DNA of 64,000 bases, from positions 63,309,163 through 63,373,162 of the forward strand of contig NC_092862.1 of the NCBI RefSeq assembly GCF_032062135.1, written 5' to 3'. This stretch comes from Pyxicephalus adspersus. Taxonomy: Eukaryota; Chordata; Amphibia; Anura; Pyxicephalidae. Numbering within the stretch: position 1 is the first letter of the stretch; the number at the start of each line of letters is the position of its first letter. The notes beneath the pieces are model-generated. The model searched no databases, was not told the origin of the DNA, and saw only the letters and a program-made list of their open reading frames with translations. Shown in pieces: positions 1 to 11,955 of this stretch. Both the position numbers and the translations under genes were made by a program.

Positions 1-2543
1 TTGGACTGGTGTCACAATTTTTTTTTTTTAGAATCAATGTGCATTTTGTAGTAGGTCATTGATAATGGTTTCTTGAAAAAAGTTAGGGTAAACACCTCTT
101 GATTTTATGAGCACCACTAATTTTGAGCAACTAGGGAATGTGCGCTACATTTCTTGGGTGGTGCTTTAGGTACTAAGGCTGCAACCATTCAACATTTTTT
201 TCCTATCTCCCAAATCTCGGATAAAAAATACTGACGTAGCATCCGAGGCCTGCAAAGGTGGTTTAAGGGAGGAAAAAATGAGCTTTGTACTGGTGGGATT
301 TGGCTTGGAAAGAAGAGAGATCTGTACTGCAAAAGCTACAGACTATGTTAGACATAGTAATTAAAATGGCAAAGTAATTCAGGCATATTTTGTGGGTAGA
401 AGTATTGTGGCAAATGTGTGCCCTTTATATATTGAGAACACTGACATATTATTTATCCATGTCCCCTAAAGAGGAAATAATGTCCATAAAGTGACCAGTC
501 TGGGCTTTATTGCAGAAATGAAAAGGTGATGTCTCTTATAATAAGAATTCTTACCAGCCTGATCGCACTGCATCTGTCAAAATGCATGTGCATACCACCA
601 TTTGTTGCAAGGATACCCAGCACATCGCACCTGCGCAGGAGTTCCTGGCCCAACCAATTAAAATGGCTGAAGATCGGAACGAGGAAGAGGGGAAGTAAGA
701 GGATGGCAGTGCCTGTGATAGAATGAGGTCAGAAGAGCATACATAGGGTTTAGTTCCGCTTTAAGTTCCACCCACTGATACCATTATGCACTTTATTCCT
801 TTTCTACAGGCGTTGAAATATGCCCTAGTTTTTTCACAAATCCAACAACATCCCCGATAGAAATATTTTAGAACTGAACAAGGAAAGCTAAGAACCTGCA
901 CCACATGTTAACTGTTGACATTGTCTACATTGGAAAAATTTGTCTATTATTTCTACTACGGCAACAGTGGCCGCTGAGGAAACACTTGGTGACCTTGTCA
1001 TCCCATTTAGATGAACATCATTCACACACAATAAGTAAAATACCTAAGTAAAACACCTAAATGGGGATGGGATAAAACCTCAGCTGTCATTAAACGTGCA
1101 CCACTATTGGGGAAATATTCCTAGAGGCACTGGAAAAAGTTTGTTGTCCCCCATCTACTAAAACATTAAAATACATTTTTAGCTGTAACATTATTGTAGT
1201 CCTTGTTGGGAGCTGTGGAGACCAACAAATGGTTCCTATTAACACTGTCAACATGAAAGCAACCATGTACAAGCAATGCAATAAATAAAAACTGATTATT
1301 ACTAAATATTAGCAATTAATAAGCATGCAATTCTTTTACAATAGGTAATATTTTACAATTCTTCTTATGTCTTGTAATAATATTTAAAGTTGTTCACATC
1401 ATTTGCTGACAGCCATTCTTTTAAACACTGCATGGGGACCAGTTAAAAAATGAGATATGGAACAATTCCAAAGCAGGCGCTGACTTTACGATGCCATTGT
1501 GATACTTACTTCTTTAATTACCAATTAAGTCTAATGCCCTTGTAATTTTTTCTTTACTTTTTTAATAATCATGCGGTTTGGAAATTGTTACTGGAACATT
1601 TTTAGTATTTTCTTGGGCCCATGATGCACATGCATATGTCACTTCAAGTTTTGCAAGACTTTTAACTGTGCTTTTTAATAGAAGAAATATGAGGTCCAAC
1701 ACTCAACAGCTGTGTTTGTTTACAGGGTTTGCAATTAACACTGAACTAATGGAGAGATTCCAGCGACTTTCTTGGCACTGTGAGTATAATTTAAAATATA
1801 TAGTCAAGGGCCCAAAATCATAAACTTGCCATTTGTGGTGTCCAAAGATTGATATGCACGCACTGGCAAACCTCACACCACTGTGGGGCCTATACATAGT
1901 AGAGATCACAAGGTAATGATGTCACATAATCACAAAAGCATTTTTTCTCTTACCATAGCCATAAAACATAAACCCTGGCTGGGTAACATGTGAAGGGTTT
2001 TAAAAAAGACAGACATGTAAAGGGGCCCATTTAGAGAAAACTGGTGTTGAGAGGAATAATTTGTCTGCCACTTCTGACCTTGCCTCCTGAAAGTGCTTAT
2101 GTTAATGCTTAAGTACTCTTTGAGACAATACCCCAGAACAAGTCAGTGAGTAATTTCAATACTTTTATATACATGTCTGGCACAGTTAATACATAAATCT
2201 AGACAACTAGCATTTGTTTAGGTCAGCAATTACATCCTACACAGTACAGTTCCTTTTTAAATTGTTTAGTAATGGTATTTGAGCCCAAAATAGTTATAAA
2301 ACCGAAGCTCATATTCTTCCACAAGCTATTTACACCTAACCAAATAAAAAAGATTTTGCAATTAGATGATAGAAAAAATGGACTTCACCAAAGGAGGGTC
2401 ATACAAGCAAATGTTCTATATAGAAAATACGCAATGATTTTAGTTTACCCTATCCACTGTTTAGGAATATTAAAAAAAATACTTTTTGTATGGAATAGAA
2501 ATATGCTGTACTCGCAGACCTCTAGGGTATAGACTGTCTAGGG
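1..2543. other. Intronic sequence, nothing recognised
   Basis: AT-rich sequence with short open frames only. No transposon ends, tandem arrays or gene-like reading frames were recognised. Confidence 0.5.
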
Positions 2544-2854
2544 TTGCCAAGCGGTGGTGGTCCTTGGCTCTGGCCAGTGCGCTTCCCAGTGGGGTCAGGA
2601 CAAGGACCCCACTGGGCGGGCACACCGGCCGAAGCAGCAGACCATGTCTCCTGTATGTATCGCAGGTTCAGGGTGGTGGGCGGATTGTGCCTCTAGCTAA
2701 GACCTGCGATGAAAGAGTGGGCAGGTTCTGTCATCATGATGTCACTCTGGGGGAAGTTTCTTCCCCTTTAAGTGACACACGGCCCCCCGCGCTTGCACGG
2801 TCTGGAATCAATAAGTTTAGTGGTTCATAGGTCTGAAAAGGTTGGGGACCACTG
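2544..2854. mobile_element. Short non-autonomous hAT-like element
   Basis: A GC-rich 311-base island in AT-rich DNA, bounded by the 8-base direct repeat GTCTAGGG (2536-2543 and 2855-2862), the target-site length of hAT transposons. The right end, read inward, is CAGTGGTCCCCAACC, a typical hAT-type terminus. The left end (TTGCCAAGCGGTGG) matches poorly and is probably eroded. A perfect 12-base inverted repeat lies at 2585-2596 and 2605-2616. TCTAGGGTATA also recurs at 2521 and 2857, so the exact left boundary is uncertain. Confidence 0.5.
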
Positions 2855-3119
2855 GTCTAGGGTATACATATAATCCTGGTGCCACACAAATCCAGGCAAT
2901 TTCCTTTAGCTAAACAGAGGAATATTTGCTCCTGTGCTTGGCTGATGCTCTGTGCAAAGTAGGGTAGGTTAAGTGATCTTCTGCCTAACATACTATACTT
3001 AGTCCCAGCAGCGAGGAGGAGTCAGGGAGCGCACAGTGAGGGTCTTTGAGAGAGCAGTAAGGTTAGGTACAGATTTCAGAGAAAGGTAAATCTTTTTTAC
3101 TGATCACTGGGAAGGGGGG

Positions 3120-3545
3120 TATTTTACTGATGTCTATGCAGGGAGTTTGATATCAAAATCTGCTACAACGTCTGTCACTTTGGAAGTCTGTTACCAGTGT
3201 CTTCACTGGGGGTCTGACTTTAGGGGTCTATCAGTGAAGTGTGCACTAGGGTTTTATCACTATGGTCTCCATTGGAATTATATTACTAAGGTCATATCTT
3301 GAGATGAGGTCTCATCTAGAGTTATGTCATTAGGAGGCCGATCACTGGAGGTCCATCACTAAGGTTTGTCTCTGAGGTCTGAACTGGGAGTCTGCTACTA
3401 TATGATATATCATTGAGGTTTGTATTGTATCTATTATCCTGTGTTCTGCCACTAAGGTCTATACTGGTAGCCTGTTTTTGAGGTCTGATCTGGGAGTCTG
3501 TCAATAAGGTCTGGACAGGGGTCTATTGATAAGATTTTCAATGAA
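3120..3545. repeat. Eroded minisatellite (GGTCT.. units)
   Basis: About twenty irregular copies of a short unit built on GGTCTG, ACTGGG and CACTAAGG, for example GAGGTCTGATCTGGGAGTCT, spaced roughly 15-30 bases apart. The copies are too diverged for a fixed period. The short minus-strand frame across them is a by-product. Confidence 0.45.
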
Positions 3546-4770
3546 GGAAAGAATTAAAATGAAACTGCTCCTACAGAGTCATATAAATTGGGATTCAGAA
3601 ATTTGCTATGCTGCCTGTGTGGGATAGTTTTTCTCTATTCTTTTTTGAATATCCTGTATCCCTAATACTCTCTAACAAAGTCCAATTTTGCAACAAAATT
3701 TCAAAAAACTTAAATGACTGGCACTTAACTTATATACACCTACAACAATTAAAGAAAATAGGACAGAATGTGCCACAGATCTTCTTTTAGAGTTGATCTT
3801 CCCAAGAGAGTATGTACTGAAGCATGTGGAGGTATCAGCCTACTATACCACTACAGGGGTCATTGCACACCACCCTGAGAGAAGTAGTGCAACATGATCA
3901 TCAAGTGTTGAATCAGGATCAAACACAATCAAGCAAAAAGTAGAATTTCATTCCTTTTTAGATATATATCTAAAATATGTATTAATAATAAAATGTACTT
4001 AAACTGAATGTAAAGCCAAAGTTTTTTTTTTACCTATATTTGGATAAAATGAGGAAGGGGAAGAACACAGTAAAATTTTTACTATTGTTTTTTTTCTATT
4101 CAGGGATCTGTTACTGAAATTTCCAATCACTCCCTGTGCCAATGACAAGTAAAAATAATGCAGAAAGTACAAGGTGACTTTATCCCTTGTTAGTCAGTGT
4201 CCATGTTTTACTTTTTTCAGTTCTTCTCCGGTGAAACTATGAAATTTGAATGGCTCTAGCATTGCTTTAATTTTTCAAAGGATTACATTCTAACATTTTT
4301 AACAGGGTCATATATCACACAACAAAGATGCTGCAATCCTGTGTGAGCTGTGTAAAAGCATAAAATAAGTCAATGACAAATGCTGGACATTGTACCATGC
4401 AGCTACAGTAAGTAACACTGGAGGGCTTTGCTGGAAAACTTCATCTCATCATTAACTGACAGCTGAAGGGTATACTGTTTTGATTGTTAAACAGGTTGTA
4501 TATGATGCAAATATATGACTCAGAAATGATTTCACATAAACATTTTAGCAGCAGAGATCTGACTCATAAGCTCCAACACTGAGAATAACAAGTCTCCCAG
4601 CACATCTATGCAATTCAAATATGTTAAGTTGCTGTAGATCTTCAGTAATATTGCTAAGCACAAACAGTGGCATTCAAAGTTGAACTATTGTGGAAAATAA
4701 TTAATACTTCTTAATCCAGTTATTCATGATTAAAATAAATCATTAAATGCAATTTACACAATGCTTAACA
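3546..4770. other. Intronic sequence, nothing recognised
   Basis: AT-rich, with short frames only. No repeat ends recognised. Confidence 0.45.
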
Positions 4771-4776
4771 ATAAAT

Positions 4777-4780
<4 letters not shown>

Positions 4781-4809
<29 letters not shown>
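4781..4809. repeat. (AT)n microsatellite
   Basis: About 14 AT units, marking the left edge of the minisatellite-bearing block. Confidence 0.95.
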
Positions 4810-4811
<2 letters not shown>

Positions 4812-5525
4812 GGGAAGGGTTGTTTTTCTTGTCCCAACCCAATCCTTATTTGGGTTATATGCAACTGTACTCAGGCTGAGGGAATAGATCAGCCAGAGGC
4901 TGAGGGAAGTGATCAGCAAGAGGCTGAGAAGAGAGCCAGAGTGGATTCCAGGCTGAGAGCCAGAGTGGATTCCAGGCTGAGAGAGAGCCAGAGTGGATTC
5001 CAGGCTGAGACAGAGCCAGAGTGGATTCCAGGCTGAGAGAGAGCCAGAGTGGATTCCTAGCTGAGAGAGAGCCAAAGTGGATTCCAGGCTGAGAGAGAGC
5101 CAGAGTGGATTCCAGGCTGAGAGAGAGCCAGAGTGGATTCCTAGCTGAGAGAGAGCCAAAGTGGATTCCAGGCTGAGAGAGAGCCAGAGTGGATTCCAGG
5201 CTGAGAGAGAGCCAGAGTGGATTCCAGGCTGAGAGAGAGACAGAGTGTGTTCCTGGCTGACAGAGAGTGTTCCAGGCTGAAAGGAAGTGTGTTCCAGGCT
5301 GCAGGAAAAGAGGACAGAGCTCCAGGAAAGCCAGTGAGCAAATAGGACTTGAACTGTAAGTGGAACTGTCGTGATAAAGAGTGTTTTGACTTTAAAGTGC
5401 CGGAGAGTGTGCTGTAACACTTGGCTAAATAAAAAAACTGCTGTTGTTTTGGACTTTTGGGATCTGCTGCCTCTTATCTGCCCTGTAAGTATCCCGTTAC
5501 CATGAGCAACCCCCGGTAATATATC

Positions 5526-5528
<3 letters not shown>
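4810..5528 (+). repeat. Minisatellite-bearing block between two (AT)n tracts, possible LTR
   Basis: A block of distinct composition between (AT)n tracts. On the plus strand it has a tandem array, then AAATAAA (about 5425), then about 100 bases ending AATATATCACA. The order repeat array, poly(A) signal, short tail and terminal CA fits an LTR (U3-R-U5) with repeats in U3. I could not find a matching TG start or a target duplication, so the class is unproven. Confidence 0.35.
4920..5250. repeat. 28-bp minisatellite
   Basis: About eleven copies of a 28-base unit (GCCAGAGTGGATTCCAGGCT plus GAGAGAGA) with a few substitutions (CTAGCTG for CAGGCTG, CCAAAG for CCAGAG). Since 28 is not a multiple of 3 and the unit lacks stops on the minus strand, the array keeps frames open and creates a spurious 277-codon minus-strand frame with a 28-residue periodicity (LGIHSGSLSAWNPLWLSLSL...). 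Confidence 0.92.

Positions 5529-5571
<43 letters not shown>
5529..5571. repeat. (AT)n microsatellite
   Basis: About 21 AT units on the right of the minisatellite-bearing block. Confidence 0.95.
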
Positions 5572-5579
<8 letters not shown>

Positions 5580-5580
5580 T

Positions 5581-7658
5581 ATTCGTATATATACTATACA
5601 TCTTTACATGTGCAACAATAAAAGAAAATAGTGCAACTGTAATACTTAACTCTTTTCTGCTGCTACCCCCACAGACTCAACACCCAGTACCGCTTTGCTG
5701 GTCATTCTTTGGGTTAAATGACCCCCAGTGTTATTTAGGTTAATTCCTGTGAGCGCCGAGCATAAGAGAAGAACATTTTGTTCTTAAAGCAGAACTCCTG
5801 ACAGTTAAAGTGTTGAAATACACATATGGGAACAGTTTTACCATCCAAAGAATTTGTATTGCTGCCCAACCAGTTCTGCAATTTGTAGCCCTACCAGAGA
5901 GCAACATGCTCGTGACCTCACTTTTGTCTGCTACATGTATAGAATAAAGTTCAGTGACCCACATGCACCCAGTATGTAAAGGGATAAAGTAGAAGGAGTA
6001 AAATTTTACTAAATGTAACTATTGTTAAATGAATATGCCACTGATTTAGATGGAGGTCGTTTTTTTTTTTTACCAGACATTCAATTTTAAACAAATATGC
6101 AGTGATCTTTTTTATAGACCTTATTGACTTCATTTCACAAAGAATGCCCTAAAAGATGTAAGATATTTCTACACTGAATGTGTTTTAGCTAAATAATATA
6201 TTTTAATGTCAATTTTTAAAGGATTTTATCTTGTGCAGTTTTTTAGGGATTGATGCCTCGTGGTATTTTAAGGAAGCATGCAGCATTTAGTAATGCCCAC
6301 ATTACTATTGCCTGTTATTGAAAAGCTTCCAACATACCCCTTGATTTTACTAAACACAAAATGAACTGGATAATGATTAATGATAAATTGACCTGTACTC
6401 TTAAGAACAACCTGAACAAATTCTTCAAGACATGGGACCCGTGGATTGAATTTGGTAATGTGTAAATACTAAGAGAGGAACCCCACCATACTCTCCCTCA
6501 TCCTGCCGGTTCCCCCTCTAGTTTCCCCCTTTGTGGTCCCCTTAAATGTTTTCCCCTTGTTTCCAACCTATGACAATTACCTCACTCCTGGTTATTAGTG
6601 CTATTTATGATAAAGGTTAAGGGGTACTAAAACAAGTAATAGTTTCAATATAAAATCCTTAAACTTAGTTGTTATATGCTGTAAATTTCTTTATTTTTTC
6701 TTTTTTCTATCTTGTTAAGCGATGTTAAATATGGCAATGGAAGTTAAAGAAACTAAAATTATATTAGGTGTAAGCTTTGTGAGGACTTTTCCCCTTCTAT
6801 TGTTCAATTTACCTGTGTTTGTAAATTATATTTGAAAAACTTAATGAAAACTTTGAAAACAAATGGAAACTTATGAGCTTGACTGTATTTTGGGTTTTGA
6901 AGTGAAAGCGCAGTGCTCACTGTATTTTACCAATAATTTGATTTGCTTTGGAATTTCGTTTAGGTCAAATCTGTCCTAATAATGTATAATTTAATACATT
7001 CTTTTTTTACAATTAGAATTTTATGGTTGGCCTTAGATTATTTTCTGCTCTAAACCCATATATAGAAATGTGTATGAGTCAGTTAGGACTATAAAATAAT
7101 TGGCGTCCGGCTATAAATTGCTGATGTTTACATGCTATTGTGCAAAATCTACACTCAAGTTTTCCCCTGATGTGTTGTGTAATACTTTTGTTCCCCAATT
7201 AGCACAGCTGGGTTGACATAACTCTGATGTGTGTGTCACCACTTTCTATGAAACGTATGCTGACACAGCCCATCAGGAAGCAGCTGGTAAACATGTGAAG
7301 ACAATCTAATGAGTGCTTGTTGGCAGCCTGTTCAGCTTGTTTAAGGGGGTATTTCACCTAGCAGGTATTTTATGCTTCCATTTCAACCGCCCCACTAAGA
7401 AAATGTCTTGGTATGAAGTACTGTTACTTCGAGAGGGAAAGAATACTGAGCACTTAACAGAAAATTACACTTAAAACACAAATTATCAGTAAAAATAAGA
7501 TATTAAAGTTGATTTTGATCAAAATTATTCCCAGGTTAGGGCTATTTCAATAACATAATATGCATATTTTAATAAGTTCCTCTTTCCCTAGTCTATCCGC
7601 CTAAAAAATTAGGCCTTTATATACAAGCAGCAAATAATGATGGATTTATTACAACATA
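5581..7658. other. Intronic sequence, nothing recognised
   Basis: AT-rich, with only short frames and no recognised repeat ends. Confidence 0.45.
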
Positions 7659-8597
7659 CAAGACGGTGCTGAGAAGATGAGCCACGCAGTGGGCGCACCC
7701 CAACTTCAACTGACCTGGCAACCTGCAATGCTGATTATACATAGGCGGATTTTCGAGGACCGGCGAATATCTTCAAAAAAGATAGCCCAGATACTTGACA
7801 TCACACGGGAGCATGTGGGTTTTGTTATTTATCCTACCATTATCCTAGACATGCGCAAGCTTTCAGCGAAGTGGGTGCCGATATGTTTGAACAGTGATCA
7901 GAAGAAGGAACAAGTTGAAGCATCCAAAGCCTTTTGGACCATTTGGAAGCTGCACAGGACTTTTTGGCTAGGTTAGTGACTGAGGATGAAACCTGGCTCC
8001 ACATCTATGATCCTGAAACCAAGGAACAGTCAAAGAAATGGCGCCACAGCCGGTCCCCGCGGCCAAAGAAGTTCCAAACCCAGAAATCGGGGACAAAGGC
8101 AGTATTCTGTTGGTGGACTACCTACCTCAGGGCTCTAGTATCACCGGACAGTATTATGCTAACCTCCTGGACCAGCTAAAGGAGGCAATTAAGATGAAAC
8201 GCTGTGGAAAGTTGACCAAAGGGATCCTTTTCATGCAGGACAATGCACCTGCGCACACGTCCAACATTGTGGCTGCCAAATTGAACACCCTGGGTTTCCA
8301 ATTGGTCCACCATCCCCCCTACTCACCTGACCTGGCCCCTTTGGACTATTATCTGTTTCCAAATTTGAAGAAACACCTGAAGGGGCAACGTTTTGAGGAC
8401 ATTTCTGACATCAAAGATACTGCTGAGAGCTGGTTTGCCGTCCAACCAAAGGACTTTTTGAACGGTCTAGAAAAACTGCAAATATGCTGTACCAAGTGCA
8501 TCAGTCTCAGGGGGGAATATGTTGAATAAATGTGTTATTTCATAACTCTGGCTCTCTTCTTTCTATGCAAAGTCAGGAACTTCTCAGCACCCTCTCG
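7659..8597 (+). mobile_element. Mariner-family transposon, internally deleted
   Basis: The ends form an 18-base inverted repeat, CAAGACGGTGCTGAGAAG on the left against CGAGAGGGTGCTGAGAAG on the right, each flanked by TA, the Tc1/mariner target site. A broken transposase lies between. At 939 bases it is shorter than the usual 1.3 kb. The left repeat abuts the first ATG of the frame and the N-terminal DNA-binding portion is missing, which points to a deletion at that end. Confidence 0.85.
7677..8529 (+). pseudogene. Mariner transposase pseudogene (DD34D)
   Basis: Three frames cover successive parts of a mariner transposase. 7677-7970 has a helix-turn-helix remnant and LSAKWVPICLNSDQKKEQVE. 7934-8100 has FLARLVTEDETWLHIYDPET, with the first catalytic Asp. 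8095-8529 has the rest of the catalytic domain: LVDYLPQGSSITGQYYANLL, MQDNAPAHTS (second Asp) and HPPYSPDLAPLDYYLFP (third Asp, the D34D hallmark). All three Asp codons survive. At least two frameshifts and loss of the N-terminal helix-turn-helix make it inactive. The match to the family is unmistakable. Confidence 0.92.
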
Positions 8598-9106
8598 TAA
8601 TGTAGAGTGTATGACTTTCTCATTTTACCAAAACCCTGGGTGTTGGCAACGGAACTGAATTCTACGCTAAGGATGAACTCATGAGAAAAAAAAAACTTTG
8701 CTTTGATAATGGTCTGCATTACCAAAGCAAGGGTTAACTGTTCACATTGCCTATGTGATAATGACTAAATTACTAAAGTAATATGCTTACTTTATTCCTT
8801 GCTAACCTAACAGACAACTTTTCTTCACCGTCCGCTGGTTATGAGCAAGCTATCAGCATCCTTAAGTAAAATGCAGGACTGCTGGTCCTACGTTGTATGG
8901 CATAAATAAGAAAGCTTTGACCAGCAAAAAGTCAAGAAGTTTCAGGGTATCGGTCACACAAAGAAGCCAGTGGGCGCAAAGAAAATGCCAAATGAAAAAA
9001 AGTAGATTGCCGTATTTATCATTACTCTTACATAGGGAGAGAGACCTACTAGAATGGTGTTATCTGTTGCCCAAAATCTATATCTAAAAAAGGTGACATC
9101 AGACTA
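8598..9106. other. Intronic sequence, nothing recognised
   Basis: No repeat ends or coding signal recognised. Confidence 0.45.
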
Positions 9107-10265
9107 GATTAATCTTTTTTTATAAAAAATGTTTTTATTTATACAAGAGGAAGAAAAACAGCATACAAGTATAAAAACAAGGATCAAAGTTTTTGCGATA
9201 CAACAGGTATGGCACAGCAAGAATGTAGTAAAGATTACAAACAGAAAGTTATGAGGTACAGCACAGTGTATATTGCTAAACATTTGGTGAAAGCAATCTC
9301 CCGGACAAGAATTCCCCCACAAGTCCACCTGCAAGAGTGTATTTCAGAACTAGCTGATCAAATATTGTTTATATTCAGGAGTATCCATTTATTGTTTTCC
9401 GTAAAACCAGGTGGCCTCAAATCAGTCTGTCAACTGTTGCATAATCTGCCTGACTTTGGACCAGAAAGGTCTTAGGGCCTGGCAAGACCAGAATATATTG
9501 AACATGGATCCCTCCTCTACACCACATCTCCAACAGTGATCAGCTTCTGCAGAAAACATTTGGTGTTGATGAATGAGGGTGCGGTACCACCTAGATAGGA
9601 TATTATGATTGAGTTCAGCAGGTCTCTGCTGCTGATGGAAGAGTGGTGGGTCAGCACCTTTTGGCACACCTTCCTCATAGGTCCTATGGTGGGGTGGCTC
9701 TTTTAAAAGGCTAAAGATCTGGGTAGAGGTTAGCCAGGGCACTATCAGCAGAGACTTCCAGCTGGCCAGTTGCTCCATTCTGACCCATTGTTTGGCCGCA
9801 GAGTGTTGGGCCCAATCCACCACTCTGACCAGGTGGGAAGCAGCATAATAAATATAAAAATCTGGGACACCTTTGATTTGGGATAAAACAACACTCGCCT
9901 GTTTATTCTTGGTTTTATTCCCCCAGACAAATTGGAAGATACTAGCATGAACCTTTTGAAAAAAAGATTTGGGGATCCAGATGGCCAGAGTCTGAAACAG
10001 ATAACAGAAAGCGTGGCAAGATATTTATTTTAACCACCTGGACTCGGCCAAACCAGGAAAAGGTGCTGGTCTTCCATGTCTGCAGGTCCTGTTTGATGTG
10101 TGTCATCAAGGGGATGAAATTCAATTGAAATATTTAGTCTAGCTCTCTGGATAAGTGGAACCCCAAATATTTCAGATCTTCTGAGGTCCAGAGAAAAGAG
10201 TAGGAGTCTGCTAAGTGTTTGCAAGAGGCCTCCATTAAGGATATATTTATAGCTTCTGACTTGGA
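9107..10265 (-). mobile_element. 5'-truncated L1/Tx1-like LINE, ORF2 C-terminal end
   Basis: Minus-strand frames match in order the post-RT end of an L1-clade ORF2: 10124-9960 (FIPLMTHIKQDLQTWKTSTF, WFGRVQVVKINILPRFL), 9930-9850 (KPRINRRVLFYPKS, then a FIFIMLL segment) and 9823-9422, with the Cys-rich knuckle CWRCGVEEGSMFNIFWSC near the end. The frame changes at least twice, so it is dead. About 310 bases of 3' UTR follow and end in an A-rich stretch near 9107-9130. Truncation at the 5' end is typical of LINE insertion. The Tx1-like assignment is from memory of the motifs. Confidence 0.8.
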
Positions 10266-11016
10266 ATAATTTATTTTATTGCATTATAGAGTAAAGCATT
10301 CAAGAAATCATAGGCTAGTGGTATATCTGATCTATGTGACTTAATTTAAATGTATTAGATTTTCTATTTAAATCCTACGTTTCTTCAAAGCTACCTGTTT
10401 TAAATAGTTAGAGACAGCATGATTTCTCTTGATGGTATTATAAGATGGGTGGCTTGCCAGCTGGATGGGCCTGCTTATACAATGGGAGGTCCCATTTTGA
10501 GGCTGTGATGGAAAGGTTGAGGAGACACAAGTTGCTGTAAAACATTTAGTAATAAAGTTTTAATGCTGAGAAAATTTGTCAAATTCTTGGAAGGGACTGC
10601 AGCAATGACATAATCCAGCTACATCCCACTGTAAGAATGTGCTTCTCATAAAAGCATCATGTAGCAATGAAGAACAAATAGAACACCAACAAAGTCATTC
10701 AGCACACACATTAAGTAAGGTTTATGTATGTAAGTGTATATTTATGGTCCCAAAGTAGGTAACTAATAAAATAAGGTGGTTTATACTTTTTTTTCTTTTT
10801 ACTTTGTTAGCTACTCTGTATATAGTTTACTTTCAAACAAGTTATTTTTCTTTGTAAATTTTGTATCTGCTCAGTTGTCAAGACCCAGTGCTAGTTGTGA
10901 CAACACTAACAGCACCAGGCACGGACAGAAGAGAGCTGAGCCTGAGGACATTTAGGGGGCTAGAAAACTAAGGACTGGTAAGATGCAATATACAGCAACT
11001 TTACAAGCAATATCTA
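10266..11016. other. Intronic sequence, nothing recognised
   Basis: AT-rich, with no recognised coding or repeat structure. Confidence 0.4.
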
Positions 11017-11683
11017 CCGTGTTTCCCCGAAAGTAAGACCTACCCCGAAAATAAGACCTAGCACTTTTCCCCCAACCTGCCCTAATATAAGACCTACCCT
11101 GAAAATAAGACCTAGTAGAAAAATAAAAAAAAAAATAAAAAAATAAAAGCAAACATAAATTAAAACAGTACTCACCAAGCGGGAGACAGCGGGCGTACAC
11201 ACAGCAGGCTAACACACAGCCGCACAAGCCGATGCTTTCCTTGTAGTTCCGGCTCCTGTCACAGGCGGAGTGATATTACATGCACTTCGCCTGTCAGAAG
11301 CTGAAGTGCATGTAACCAGGCTAGTTCTAGTGAGCCCTTAAAAATGTGTTAAAAAAAAAAATTAAAATAATATACTCACCTGATACGCGATCCTGCGTGT
11401 GTCTCTGGCTGCAGCATGTCTCTCTTCTCTCCTCTGCCAGCATCGTGTTTTCTCCTGTCTGTAAAGCAAAGCGAAAGAAGCCGGCACAGCGCCACCTGCT
11501 GTTCCCTGTCCTAACTGCCGAACAGTGGAAAAAAAGCACAGAGTGATCAGAAGGGGAATTTGGGAATATGGTGTTTTTTTTCATTAAAAAAAGTATATAA
11601 GACCTACCCTGAAAATAAGACCTAGTGTGTTTTTGGAAGCCCAAAAAAATATAAGACAGTGTCTTATTTTCGGGGAAACACGG
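11017..11683. mobile_element. Non-autonomous TA-flanked DNA transposon with AATAAGACCTA repeats
   Basis: Near-perfect terminal inverted repeats CCGTGTTTCCCCGAAA(G/A)TAAGAC lie at 11017 and, inverted, end at 11683, each next to TA, the target site of Tc1/mariner-type elements. Inside each end the unit CCCTGAAAATAAGACCTA recurs (about 11047, 11096 and 11607). The 667-base interior has no transposase. Related sequences occur in many vertebrates. Confidence 0.82.
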
Positions 11684-11773
11684 TATATAGCTGACAGTGT
11701 ATTACGCCAAGGAAGCCAGCATATGGAGTTTTGCATGCACTGAAATGCATGACATTTTGTCTCACTGTTCATC

Positions 11774-11955
11774 TCCTCTCCTATTGTGTGATACTTCCCC
11801 CCTACCTCTTAGATTGTAAGCTCTTCTGGGCAGGGTCCTCTCCTCCTTGCAACCCCTATTTATTGTACAGCACTGTGTAATATGTTGGCATTAAAGAAAT
11901 CCTGTTTATTATTATTATTATTATTATTAATAATAATAATAATAATAATAATAAT
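11774..11955 (+). repeat. LINE 3' tail (L2/CR1-like) with (ATT)n/(AAT)n end, copy 1
   Basis: TTAGATTGTAAGCTCTTCTG, then GGGCAGGGTCCTCTC, TTGCAACCCCTATTTATTGT, ACAGCACTGTGTAATATGTT and GGC, ending in an ATT then AAT microsatellite. The same order recurs at about 40541 and 61706. A 3' end closing in a short tandem repeat fits L2/CR1-type LINEs. The class is inference. Confidence 0.72.

Noticed and set aside
2272..2532. Frame faintly resembling an L1 ORF2 segment (ending ILFVWNRN)
   Set aside because: Only a few residues fit and no neighbouring frame continues the match.
4920..5250. Regular repeats that could suggest a CRISPR array
   Set aside because: Units are directly contiguous with no unique spacers, and the context is vertebrate intron.
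4743..5576. 277-codon minus-strand open frame, the longest in the window
   Set aside because: It is made of (AT)n tracts (poly Ile-Tyr) and the 28-bp minisatellite; openness follows from the repeat unit, not selection.
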